The notes: generated from the sequence alone by a model not told the origin. A stretch of DNA of 6,703 nucleotides from Alphaproteobacteria bacterium (GCA_018668475.1 JABJCZ010000263.1:1-6703); one strand, 5' to 3'; positions 1 to 6,173 are shown, numbered from the stretch's first letter. Made by a program: numbers and translations.

Positions 1-54
1 CTTTTTGGCGGGTGCCTTCTTCGTCACAGTCGTCTTGCCGTTCGCTCTTGCCAT
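1..54 (-). CDS. Start of a downstream gene, probably hydantoinase B subunit (partial)
   Basis: Only the first 18 codons are visible, starting with ATG at 54 and running off the left edge: MARANGKTTVTKKAPAKK. The start lies 4 bp after the hyuA stop, with AAGGGG at 68-63 as a good ribosome binding site 8 nt upstream, so it is almost certainly a real, co-translated gene. Assignment to HyuB is inferred from context alone, because hyuA is very often followed directly by hyuB, the partner subunit needed for ATP-dependent hydrolysis of the cyclic amide. The visible residues are a lysine/alanine-rich tail with no family motif. If this is HyuB, the tail is an N-terminal extension before the usual start of the domain. 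Another small downstream protein cannot be excluded. Confidence 0.55.
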   Translation of the reverse strand, partial: MARANGKTTVTKKAPAKK

Positions 55-58
55 TGGT

Positions 59-2143
59 CTAGCCCCTTGCCCGTTTGGCCCTGGTCAATATCAGGTTTGC
101 GCCCTGGTCCATCTTGGCTGTCCACCCTGGCGGAATAACAGTCGTCGTATCTTTCTGCAGCACGATAGCCGGCCCGCTGAACGCTTTGTTCAGGGGCAGC
201 TTGTCCCGCCGATAGAACGTCGTTTTTACAGTTTTCAGCTTGTCACCAGCGCGAAATACAGACGGCGCGGTTTTAACTGTCGCTGCTTTCAAGGAGCCAC
301 CCGGCTTGACCTTGGCTGCTGATACCTTGGGCAGCGCACCGACGCCGGTCAGGCGAATGTTGACGATCTCGATGGGGCTGTCTTCGAAGAAATGCCCGTA
401 TTCGCGGTCGTGCAGCTTGTGGAACTCGGCCCAAACTTTTTCCATGGCGGCGTTGGTCAGTTTGCCAGCAGGGATCGGCACGCGAAGTTCATAGCCCTGG
501 CCGACATATCGCAAATCACCAAAGCGCAACTGCTTGATTTTGGCGGCGCTAATGCCATCAGCCTTGTACTGCTTAACAAGCCCCTGCGCGAGCTGGCCGA
601 AATCACGGTTCAGCCGAGCGAGGTTGATCGCGCCCTTGACCTGAAATTCGGTTTTGATCTGGTCGTATTTGATGTCCGTTGTGAGTAGTCCTTCCGCCGA
701 CGTAATGCCGGGGTAGGGCGGCACCACCACTTCCGGGATATTCAGCATGTCGGCGACTTCCGCGCCGTGCAACGGGCCGGCACCACCAAAGGCGACGAGC
801 GAAAACTCGCGCGGATCCAGGCCTTTTTGCACCGTCTTGGCGCGAATGGCATTGGCCATGTTGGAGTTCATAATCGTTAATACGCCCTCGGCAGCCTCGT
901 TTTTTGGCAAGCCGAGCTGATCTGCCAGCGTACTGATCACCTTGTTGGCGGCCTTGGCATCCAGGCCCATTTCGCCGCCCAGAAAATTATCGGCATCAAG
1001 CCGGCCAAGCGCGAGGTTGGCGTCTGTCACGGTGGGCAAATCGCCGCCGCGCTGGTAGCAGGCCGGGCCAGGTTGAGAGCCGGCGCTGCGGGGGCCCACC
1101 TTGAAGGCGCCGCCGCTATCGATATGGGCGATCGAGCCACCGCCAGCGCCAATAGTGCCGATATCAATCATTGGCACCAGCACCGGGTAGCCGCCGATCC
1201 AGGTGTCGCGGGCCGTGGCTTCACTGTAGTGGCCATCAATGACGATACCGATGTCTGCACTGGTCCCGCCCACATCAAATGTAATGATCTTGCGTTTCTT
1301 TGAACGCGCGGCCGACCAGGCGCCACCTAATACGCCAGCCGCCGGGCCGGAAAGCAGCGTGATAACCGGCAGGTCTGCAACTGTCTGGGCGGTGGCAACA
1401 CCACCGTTCGAGCCCATGATGTGCAGGTCTGCCGAGAGGTTTGCGCTTTTCAGTCGGCGATCCAGTTTTTGCACGTAACCACGCACCTTCGGCCCGATAA
1501 AGGCGTTCATGGCGGCGGTCGTGAAGCGTTCGAATTCGCGAAACTGCGGCGCGACATGGGCTGACGTTGTCACAAAGGCGTCCGGATACTCTTCCAGCAC
1601 AATGTCGCGCGCCCGCTCTTCATGCGTGGGGTCGATATAGGAAAACAGAAAGCAGATCGCGATGGACTGCACGCCGCGTTTCTTGAGTTCGCGGGCGGCC
1701 TTGCGCACGTCTTTTTCATTGAGCGGCACAAGTACATCACCATTTGGCGGCACGAGGCGTTCTTTGACGGTCAGCCGATTGCGGCGCGGCACCAGCGGGC
1801 GCGCCTGCCAGGGAATATCCTGCATGATCGAATAGTTTTCGGGCCGCTGATGGCGGCCGATATGCAAAATATCGCGATACCCCTCGGTGGTGATCATGCC
1901 GGTTTCCGCACCGTCATATTCCAGCACCGCGTTGGTCGCAATTGTTGTGCCATGAAAAACGTGGTCGATGGCAGCAGGCGGTGTATCGGCCAGTGTGCAC
2001 AGCGCAACGATGCCATCGGTTACACCGACGGAGGGGTCGTCCGATGTCGTCGGCACTTTGTGGATCTGCGTCGCCAGGGTCTTTGTATCGGTAATGATCA
2101 AGTCGGTGAAAGTTCCGCCAACATCCACGCCGATCAATTTCAT
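59..2143 (-). CDS. hyuA: Hydantoinase/oxoprolinase family protein, A subunit (HyuA)
   Basis: This 694-residue protein is full length for the family of N-methylhydantoinase A, 5-oxoprolinase and acetone carboxylase beta-type subunits. These have an actin/Hsp70-like (ASKHA) ATPase fold and phosphorylate the substrate amide or carbonyl so that the ring can be opened with subunit B. Visible landmarks are the N-terminal phosphate-binding [10 protein letters not shown] (residues 5-14), [13 protein letters not shown] (63-75), SNGGVAT (245-251), [12 protein letters not shown] (263-274), the second phosphate loop [11 protein letters not shown] (289-299), GAGGGSIA (332-339), and [10 protein letters not shown] (451-460). 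The Hydant_A_N domain covers about 3-180, the central hydantoinase A domain about 200-490, and a C-terminal domain the rest. ATG at 2143 opens directly on the conserved motif and is preceded by GGAATGAG. The substrate cannot be told from sequence: hydantoin, oxoproline, lactam or other. A racemase-like gene is divergent upstream. Confidence 0.95.
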   Translation of the reverse strand: MKLIGVDVGGTFTDLIITDTKTLATQIHKVPTTSDDPSVGVTDGIVALCTLADTPPAAIDHVFHGTTIATNAVLEYDGAETGMITTEGYRDILHIGRHQRPENYSIMQDIPWQARPLVPRRNRLTVKERLVPPNGDVLVPLNEKDVRKAARELKKRGVQSIAICFLFSYIDPTHEERARDIVLEEYPDAFVTTSAHVAPQFREFERFTTAAMNAFIGPKVRGYVQKLDRRLKSANLSADLHIMGSNGGVATAQTVADLPVITLLSGPAAGVLGGAWSAARSKKRKIITFDVGGTSADIGIVIDGHYSEATARDTWIGGYPVLVPMIDIGTIGAGGGSIAHIDSGGAFKVGPRSAGSQPGPACYQRGGDLPTVTDANLALGRLDADNFLGGEMGLDAKAANKVISTLADQLGLPKNEAAEGVLTIMNSNMANAIRAKTVQKGLDPREFSLVAFGGAGPLHGAEVADMLNIPEVVVPPYPGITSAEGLLTTDIKYDQIKTEFQVKGAINLARLNRDFGQLAQGLVKQYKADGISAAKIKQLRFGDLRYVGQGYELRVPIPAGKLTNAAMEKVWAEFHKLHDREYGHFFEDSPIEIVNIRLTGVGALPKVSAAKVKPGGSLKAATVKTAPSVFRAGDKLKTVKTTFYRRDKLPLNKAFSGPAIVLQKDTTTVIPPGWTAKMDQGANLILTRAKRARG
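63..68 (-). promoter_or_regulatory. Ribosome binding site of the gene after hyuA
   Basis: AAGGGG (minus strand) inside the last codons of hyuA, 8 nt before the ATG at 54. It supports the partial gene at the left edge as real and co-translated with hyuA. Confidence 0.6.
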
Positions 2144-2173
2144 GGGCTCATTCCGTCTTTGTGTATCTGCTCG

Positions 2174-2187
2174 GAGCCTCGCGGCTC
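2174..2187 (-). other. Small hairpin in the hyuA leader
   Basis: On the minus strand GAGCC-GCGA-GGCTC forms a 5-bp stem with a GCGA tetraloop of the stable GNRA type. It sits 30 nt upstream of the hyuA ATG and has no T-run, so it is not a terminator. Function unknown; it could be chance. Confidence 0.3.
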
Positions 2188-2263
2188 GTTCAATTTCTGC
2201 ACGCCCGGCGCCGCCAGGACGAACTGTTCAGTCCGTATCAGAGCGCCGGAAAGGCCGCAGTCT

Positions 2264-2282
2264 GTGGACTTAGCTCGTCCAC
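2264..2282. promoter_or_regulatory. Candidate operator: inverted repeat GTGGAC-N7-GTCCAC
   Basis: Perfect 6-bp arms (2264-2269 and 2277-2282) around a 7-bp spacer in the middle of the divergent region, touching a TTGACG box on the minus strand. The spacing suits a dimeric repressor or activator shared by both genes. No regulator gene is present in the window. One such repeat is roughly expected by chance in a region this long, so confidence is low. Confidence 0.25.
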
Positions 2283-2377
2283 GTCAAGAACCGCTGTATC
2301 GTTTGAATATTAAGGAATTTGGCCTGTTCCCGATCGGTTGCATGGGGCAGTATGTCCGGACCAATTAATCCATCAAA

Positions 2378-2401
2378 TGAGCCGCGTTGCGAGGCGGCTC
2401 A
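2378..2401 (+). other. Hairpin in the leader of the racemase-like gene
   Basis: TGAGCCGC (2378-2385) pairs perfectly with GCGGCTCA (2394-2401) around an 8-nt loop. It is followed by an A-run, so it is not an intrinsic terminator on the plus strand; on the minus strand only three T follow. It lies 11 nt before the GGGAGG ribosome binding site and 22 nt before the ATG at 2424, so it is probably in the 5' untranslated leader. Confidence 0.4.
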
Positions 2402-2412
2402 AAAAACATGAC

Positions 2413-2418
2413 GGGAGG
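2413..2418 (+). promoter_or_regulatory. Ribosome binding site of the racemase-like gene
   Basis: GGGAGG, 5 nt upstream of the ATG at 2424. It is a strong Shine-Dalgarno match that fixes this start. Confidence 0.7.
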
Positions 2419-2423
2419 CCAAA

Positions 2424-3209
2424 ATGGCGAAAAAGCGAGTTCTGGTGATTGTTCCCTTTGCCTTTGACGATTCAGGTATCGGAAACCGGGAGAGCCAACT
2501 CGATGCGGTTGAGCTCGGGCCGGATATCCAGTTCGAGTTCAAGGGCGTCAAGGCAGGCCCGGCGATTCTCGATAGCCACCATGACTATGTGTTGGGCGAG
2601 ATCGCGTTGTTCGAGGCAGGTATGGAGGCCCAGAACGAGGGCTATGACGCTGTCTGTATCGATACCATGAGCGATTCCGGTGTCGGCGCGTTGCGCTCTG
2701 TACTTGATATTCCGGTTATTGGCCCGGGCCGTGCGTCCTATTGCACGGCGCTGATGCTCGGCGACAAGTTTTCCGTCGTGACGCAGTGGGACGGTTGGAT
2801 GCCGCTTTATAAGAAGGGCGCGAAGGAAGCCGGCCTGTCAGACAAACTGGCTTCGGTTCGCTCCATCAACGTGTTGCCGGACCCGGAAAATTTGCTGGGT
2901 GGCAAGGAAGAGGTGGTGTTTCCCTTGCTCCTCGAGGCCAGCATGGCAGCAATTGAAGAAGATGGCGCAGAAGTAATCCTGCTGGGCTCCACCACCATGC
3001 ATCAGGCCGCCGGCTACCTGTCGGAGAACTTGCCGGTGCCGTTGATCAATCCGGGCCCACTCACCTACAAATTGGCCGAATTTTACCTGGGTCTGGGTAT
3101 CTCGCAGAGCCGCAAGGCCTATCCGAGTCCGAAGTTCCCCAACAATGCCATGGTGCACGCCATGATGGACGGGGCTGCGGCTGCGGAGATTAAGACAGCC
3201 AAATTCTAG
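2424..3209 (+). CDS. Asp/Glu/hydantoin racemase superfamily protein lacking both catalytic cysteines
   Basis: 261 residues, cytosolic, with a two-lobed Asp/Glu/hydantoin racemase-type sequence. The N-terminal lobe holds EAGMEAQNEGYDAVCIDTMSD (start at residue 64) and DIPVIGPG (95-102). The C-terminal lobe holds GAEVILLGSTTMHQAAGYL (181-199) and LPVPLINPG (203-211). True family racemases use two cysteines, one in a motif like ACFxDPG and one in LGCAGM. Here the aligned positions are Thr81 (DTMSDSG) and Ser189 (LGSTTM). The only two cysteines are Cys78 and Cys107, neither at the catalytic positions. A cysteine-type racemization is therefore unlikely; a changed reaction or a binding role is more plausible. 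From memory, similar proteins are sometimes labelled HupH or 'hydrogenase expression' in databases, which I cannot confirm and see no support for here. Divergence from hyuA suggests a role in the same pathway. The start is fixed by GGGAGG at 2413-2418. Confidence 0.85.
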   Translation: MAKKRVLVIVPFAFDDSGIGNRESQLDAVELGPDIQFEFKGVKAGPAILDSHHDYVLGEIALFEAGMEAQNEGYDAVCIDTMSDSGVGALRSVLDIPVIGPGRASYCTALMLGDKFSVVTQWDGWMPLYKKGAKEAGLSDKLASVRSINVLPDPENLLGGKEEVVFPLLLEASMAAIEEDGAEVILLGSTTMHQAAGYLSENLPVPLINPGPLTYKLAEFYLGLGISQSRKAYPSPKFPNNAMVHAMMDGAAAAEIKTAKF

Positions 3210-3217
3210 CGTTTTGT

Positions 3218-3247
3218 GATGCGGAGCGCCGATAAGCGCTCCGCATC
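3218..3247. terminator. Terminator hairpin between convergent genes
   Basis: GATGCGGAGCGC (3218-3229) pairs perfectly over 12 bp with GCGCTCCGCATC (3236-3247) around the 6-nt loop CGATAA. It lies 8 nt after the stop of the racemase-like gene and 6 nt before the stop of the convergent minus-strand gene. On the plus strand it is followed by GCC and then AATTTATTTT, a loose T-rich tract, so it fits a terminator mainly for the plus-strand gene. On the minus strand no T-run follows directly, but so strong a stem could still end or protect that transcript. Confidence 0.7.
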
Positions 3248-3253
3248 GCCAAT

Positions 3254-3838
3254 TTATTTTCGCAGATCGACAGGCGGGTCTGAGCAAACGCCGGGGCCGA
3301 AATCCGGAGCATGTGTGTTCAGCTCATATCGGAACACGACCCAAGGCACAGTTATGTCTCGATTGATCAATGAAACCTTGGTCGTTTTGAAGGACCAGGT
3401 GTGTTTCTCAGTGCCGTTCCAGCGCACGTTGTGGCACGTGCCCCAAAACGCGTGGGCCGGGCCGTAGGCATCGGTGAGTTCGTTCAGGAACCGCTCAAGG
3501 TGCCGGGTATGCCCGGTTTCAATCTCTATGTTGACGGCTGATATCCGATTGCTGTCTTGCTCCTCGCACAGCCAGACAATCCACTTTTCATCCAGCAACT
3601 CAATGGGCACCGCATATCGAACGGGACAGCCACCGAGGCTGGTTTTCGTTTGCTGAATTGTAAGTGCGCCGCCGTAGTGCGCGATCACCTCATCAGTTGT
3701 CATGCCCCAGCGGATATGGTCCCAGCCTAGTACGTCGCCTGTCTCTGCCGGGGTGTCGGAGGTGGCTCCCACGGGTGTGGTTGCCAACAGGAACAGGGCA
3801 AATATGGCAACGCCGGGCCATGTCAGTCGTCGGTACAT
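3254..3838 (-). CDS. Small secreted (periplasmic) protein of unknown function
   Basis: I do not recognise a family. From ATG at 3838 the product is 194 residues. A TTG at 3847 in the same frame would add three residues; I chose the ATG because it gives a textbook signal peptide: MYRR, a hydrophobic stretch, then a signal peptidase I site at about PVGA|TS (after residue 25). No lipobox cysteine is present. The mature part begins with WDHIRWGMTTDEVIAHYG (about 39-56), resembling the GMTxxEV helix start seen in many small periplasmic and outer-membrane-associated proteins. It has four cysteines (about 71, 91, 135, 185), an even number compatible with two disulfides. It is rich in Trp and aromatic residues. 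It lies 26 bp after the halohydrin dehalogenase-like gene on the same strand, so it is probably the last gene of that operon. No clear ribosome binding site is seen. Confidence 0.75.
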   Translation of the reverse strand: MYRRLTWPGVAIFALFLLATTPVGATSDTPAETGDVLGWDHIRWGMTTDEVIAHYGGALTIQQTKTSLGGCPVRYAVPIELLDEKWIVWLCEEQDSNRISAVNIEIETGHTRHLERFLNELTDAYGPAHAFWGTCHNVRWNGTEKHTWSFKTTKVSLINRDITVPWVVFRYELNTHAPDFGPGVCSDPPVDLRK

Positions 3839-3864
3839 GTCTGACAAACTAGTGCGTCGGCAGC

Positions 3865-4611
3865 CTATGCCCAGCCGCCGGCGACGGGAATGACCTGAGC
3901 TGTCATGAAATCACCCCCGGGCGAGGCCAGAAAAGCGATCAGCGCGCCGACTTCGTCAGGCTTACCGAGACGCCCCAGCGGAATGTTTTTCAGTATTTTG
4001 CCGCGCGCGACTTCATCCTCCAGCAACTCAGCCGGAAAATAGCTTGGGCTCTCGACATAGTTGGGGGCGACGGCGTTGACCTGAATGTTGTCGCGGGCAA
4101 GTTCGCGCGCCAGCGAAATGGCGAGCGAATTGGCGGCCCCACGTGTCGCCGCATACATTGAATAATTGGGCAGGCCACGCAGCGGCGCCGCGGAAGTCAC
4201 CAGAATGATCTTGCCGGCCTTGCGTGCCTTCATTGCCGGCACGGCGGCACCGATAAGTGCGAAAGGTGCAACCACCATTTCCTCGAACCCGGCCCGCAAA
4301 TCGCGGAGGTCGGCGCTCTCGACCGGCGCGCGAATAGCCGGAAACGCGTCGTTGGAGACCAGAATATCGATGGCGCCATGGTCGCGCTCAGTTGCGGCAA
4401 TCAGGTCCGCCGGTTCCTGCGCCGGGGATGCGATGTAGCCAGCATTGGCGGCCTCAAAGGCGCTGCGCACATCTGCATCGGTGAAATCACGATCGTGGCA
4501 GACGACGGTGGCACCGTTCGCCGCCAGCGCGCGCGCGGCGGCCAGGCCGACGAAATGGTTGATGTTGGTGACAAGTGCGGTGCGCCCGTCGAGGCTGTTC
4601 ATAGCGTTCAT
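3865..4611 (-). CDS. Halohydrin dehalogenase-like enzyme (SDR fold, cofactor-independent)
   Basis: 248 residues with an SDR-type Rossmann sequence but not an oxidoreductase active site. The NAD(P) motif TGxxxGIG is replaced by TNINHFVG (residues 15-22), which fits the halohydrin dehalogenase motif T-x4-F/Y-x-G (Thr15, Phe20, Gly22). The catalytic set is Ser140-x12-Tyr153-x3-Arg157, with Arg in place of the SDR lysine, exactly the dehalogenase triad (Ser132/Tyr145/Arg149 in HheC). SDR NNAG is replaced by VSND (85-88), as in HheC and HheA. APNYVESPSYFP (182-193) matches the GPNY halide-site loop, and VVCHD and EQEPAELI-like segments also match. Known family members reversibly convert vicinal haloalcohols to epoxides plus halide. 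The protein ends at GGWA, without the C-terminal tail of HheC. ATG at 4611 forms an ATGA overlap with the radC stop, behind GGGA; a longer start at 4653 would overlap radC by 46 bp. Subtype and substrate are not resolved. Confidence 0.9.
   Translation of the reverse strand: MNAMNSLDGRTALVTNINHFVGLAAARALAANGATVVCHDRDFTDADVRSAFEAANAGYIASPAQEPADLIAATERDHGAIDILVSNDAFPAIRAPVESADLRDLRAGFEEMVVAPFALIGAAVPAMKARKAGKIILVTSAAPLRGLPNYSMYAATRGAANSLAISLARELARDNIQVNAVAPNYVESPSYFPAELLEDEVARGKILKNIPLGRLGKPDEVGALIAFLASPGGDFMTAQVIPVAGGWA
4608..4611 (-). promoter_or_regulatory. ATGA stop/start overlap of radC and the halohydrin dehalogenase-like gene
   Basis: The radC stop TGA (4610-4608) and the next ATG (4611-4609) share bases. 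GGGA at 4620-4617 lies 5 nt upstream as a ribosome binding site within radC. This arrangement usually means translational coupling and fixes the start of the downstream gene. Confidence 0.7.
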
Positions 4612-5288
4612 ATCAGTCCCAGGGTTTTCATGGATTGGTGGCCGCCACGACAAATGATCAGGTGGTCGTGGACGGTGACGCCCAGCTTGCGGCCAGCGTC
4701 CATCACTTCGCGGGTCATCTCAACATCGGCGTCAGACGGGGTGGGGTCGCCGCTGGGATGGTTGTGCACGAGAATAATGGCGGAGGACTGAAGCTCCAGT
4801 GCCCGCTTGATGACTTCGCGCGGGTACAACGGCACATGGTTGACCGTGCCTTCCTGCTGCACTTCGTCAGCCAGCAGGCCGTTGCGATGATCCAGAAACA
4901 GCACCCGAAACTGCTCCGTCGGGCTATGGGCCATCGCCGCCGTGCAATAATCGATCAACTTGTCCCAGCTGCCAATAACGGAGCGGTCCATCACGTCTTC
5001 TCGCAAGGCACGTCGCGAAATCGCGTTGGCCAGCCCGATAACGTGGCTCACTGCATCACCGGCCCCCTCAACTTCGGTAATTGATTTGGGATCTGCCGCC
5101 AGCATGGCTGCGAGGCCGCCGAACTTGTCCATCAGCCGCTTGGCAAGTGGTTTGACGTCGCGCCGCGGCAACGCGTTGAACAGCAGCAGTTCAACAAGTT
5201 CGTAGTCAGCAAGGGAGTCAGCGCCACGTTCAGCAAAACGTTGGCGCAGCCGGGCGCGGTGTTCGTGATAGTGCGGCTTATCGGCCAC
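4608..5288 (-). CDS. radC: RadC family protein (UPF0758, JAB/MPN domain)
   Basis: 226 residues, normal for the family. The N-terminal part has the conserved ADYELVELLLFNALPRRDVK block (27-46), followed by a helix-hairpin-helix-like region around ITEVEGAG (70-77). The C-terminal JAMM/MPN+ metalloprotease-like domain is intact: Glu146 in QQEGTVN, then His175-x-His177-PSGDPTPSDA-Asp188, the expected H-x-H-x10-D zinc site. The biochemical role of RadC proteins is unsettled; the old DNA-repair assignment from E. coli was withdrawn, and peptidase activity is only predicted from the fold. The start is GTG at 5288, preceded by AGGG (5301-5298) overlapping the map stop; an in-frame TGA just upstream rules out a longer protein. 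It starts 11 nt after map and is coupled to the following gene. Confidence 0.95.
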   Translation of the reverse strand: MADKPHYHEHRARLRQRFAERGADSLADYELVELLLFNALPRRDVKPLAKRLMDKFGGLAAMLAADPKSITEVEGAGDAVSHVIGLANAISRRALREDVMDRSVIGSWDKLIDYCTAAMAHSPTEQFRVLFLDHRNGLLADEVQQEGTVNHVPLYPREVIKRALELQSSAIILVHNHPSGDPTPSDADVEMTREVMDAGRKLGVTVHDHLIICRGGHQSMKTLGLI

Positions 5289-5299
5289 CCTGGTTCACC

Positions 5300-6088
5300 C
5301 TAGTTATAAGGTGGCTTGGTGTGGCCGTCCGGCGACAGCGTGAATATCTCGTAGCCGGTCCCAGTCACGCCAATGGTGTGCTCAAACTGGGCCGAAAGCG
5401 ACCGGTCCTTGGTTACCGCCGTCCAGCCGTCCTTGAGCAGTTTCACCTGCCAGGTGCCGAGATTGATCATGGGTTCGACCGTAAAGATCATCCCAGCCTG
5501 CATTTCAAGGCCGTCTCCGGCTTCGCCGTAATGCATGACGTTAGGGGCATCGTGGAACACTCGGCCGATGCCGTGGCCGCAAAAATCCCGCACAACCGAA
5601 CAACGTTCACCCTCGGCAAAGCTCTGGATAGCGTGGCCAAGGTCGCCAAATTTGGCGCCGGGGCGAATGGTTTCAATGCCGCGCATCATCGCTTCATAGG
5701 TGATGTCGACCAGTCGGCGCGCTTTGACCGACGCTTTGCCGACCAGATACATGCGGCTCGAATCGCCGTGCCAGCTATCAACGGTCGGGGTCACATCGAT
5801 ATTGACGATGTCGCCGCTCTCAAGCACGCGCTCGCCGGGAATGCCGTGGCAAACCACGTGGTTGACTGACGTGCAGATAGACTTCGGAAACCCCCGGTAT
5901 CCCAACGGTGCACTGATGCCGCCGCGCTCGTCGACGAAGTCGTGACACAATTTGTCGATTTCATCGGTAGTGACGCCGGGAACCACATGGTCGGTAATAA
6001 AATCAAGGGTTTCGGCGGCCAGTTTGCCAGCCACGCGCATGGCGTCGAACTCCTTCTCGCCGTGCAATTTGATGCTGCGCTCAGTCAT
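5300..6088 (-). CDS. map: Type I methionine aminopeptidase
   Basis: Removes the initiator methionine from nascent proteins in the cytosol, an essential function. From ATG at 6088 the product is 262 residues, the usual length. All active-site residues are visible: His81 (VVCHGIP), metal ligands Asp98 (VNIDVT), Asp109 (HGDSS), His172 (CGHGIG), Glu205 (FTVEP) and Glu236 (SAQFEHT), plus His179 (VFHDAP). Each sits one position away from its E. coli counterpart, which supports the 6088 start. A GTG at 6118 would add ten residues (MRGHGTVETF) but lies in the loop of a strong hairpin and has no well-placed ribosome binding site. The gene follows sfsA after 85 bp and precedes radC by 11 bp; as I recall, this order is common in alphaproteobacteria. 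Confidence 0.97.
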   Translation of the reverse strand: MTERSIKLHGEKEFDAMRVAGKLAAETLDFITDHVVPGVTTDEIDKLCHDFVDERGGISAPLGYRGFPKSICTSVNHVVCHGIPGERVLESGDIVNIDVTPTVDSWHGDSSRMYLVGKASVKARRLVDITYEAMMRGIETIRPGAKFGDLGHAIQSFAEGERCSVVRDFCGHGIGRVFHDAPNVMHYGEAGDGLEMQAGMIFTVEPMINLGTWQVKLLKDGWTAVTKDRSLSAQFEHTIGVTGTGYEIFTLSPDGHTKPPYN

Positions 6089-6108
6089 GAATGTTTCAAC
6101 AGTCCCGT

Positions 6109-6133
6109 GGCCGCGCACAGGGATGCGCGGGCC
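6109..6133 (-). other. GC-rich hairpin in the sfsA-map gap
   Basis: GGCCGCGCA (6109-6117) pairs with TGCGCGGGCC (6124-6133) over 9 bp with one bulged G and a 6-nt loop. It lies 20 nt upstream of the map ATG. No T-run follows on the minus strand, so it is not a classical terminator. It may modulate read-through from sfsA, RNA stability or map translation. No convincing promoter is visible in the 85-bp gap. Confidence 0.4.
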
Positions 6134-6173
6134 GCTCCAGTAAAACTATGAATACCCTGTTCCTTCCGCCGGC

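Larger units (their letters stand above)
2144..2423. promoter_or_regulatory. Divergent intergenic region between hyuA and the racemase-like gene
   Basis: These 280 bp contain no supportable gene. They must hold the promoters of both hyuA (leftward) and the racemase-like gene (rightward), but I see no clear paired -35/-10 elements. TTGACG on the minus strand at 2287-2282 resembles a -35 box but has no good -10 at 16-18 bp. Small symmetric elements are present: a 6-7-6 inverted repeat GTGGAC/GTCCAC at 2264-2282, palindromes ACTGTTCAGT at 2223-2232 and GTCCGGAC at 2354-2361, and two hairpins at 2174-2187 and 2378-2401. Any of these could be a regulator site, but each is near what chance allows in 280 bp. 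Confidence 0.5.

Noticed and set aside
1622..2368. 248-codon open frame on the plus strand
   Set aside because: It is antisense to hyuA for most of its length, has no recognisable domain and has a Cys/His/Arg-rich composition typical of the reverse frame of a GC-rich gene.
2378..2401. Hairpin as an intrinsic terminator
   Set aside because: On the plus strand it is followed by an A-run, not T, and no plus-strand gene ends just upstream. On the minus strand only three T follow and no gene ends there.
3254..3847. TTG at 3847 as the start of the secreted protein
   Set aside because: It adds only three residues, has no better ribosome binding site, and the ATG at 3838 already gives a full signal peptide. 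It cannot be fully excluded.
3865..4653. Longer start for the SDR-fold gene (ATG at 4653), and calling it a FabG-like 3-oxoacyl-ACP reductase or generic dehydrogenase
   Set aside because: The extra 14 residues lie inside radC with no fold match, while ATG at 4611 has an ATGA overlap and GGGA ribosome binding site. The reductase call fails because the glycine-rich cofactor motif and the catalytic lysine are both absent.
5321..5869. 182-codon open frame on the plus strand
   Set aside because: It is fully antisense to map, whose complete active site proves the minus strand is coding.
5300..6118. GTG at 6118 as the map start
   Set aside because: The nearest Shine-Dalgarno-like sequence is too far away, the codon is in a hairpin loop, and residue spacing to the active site fits E. 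coli Map best from ATG at 6088.
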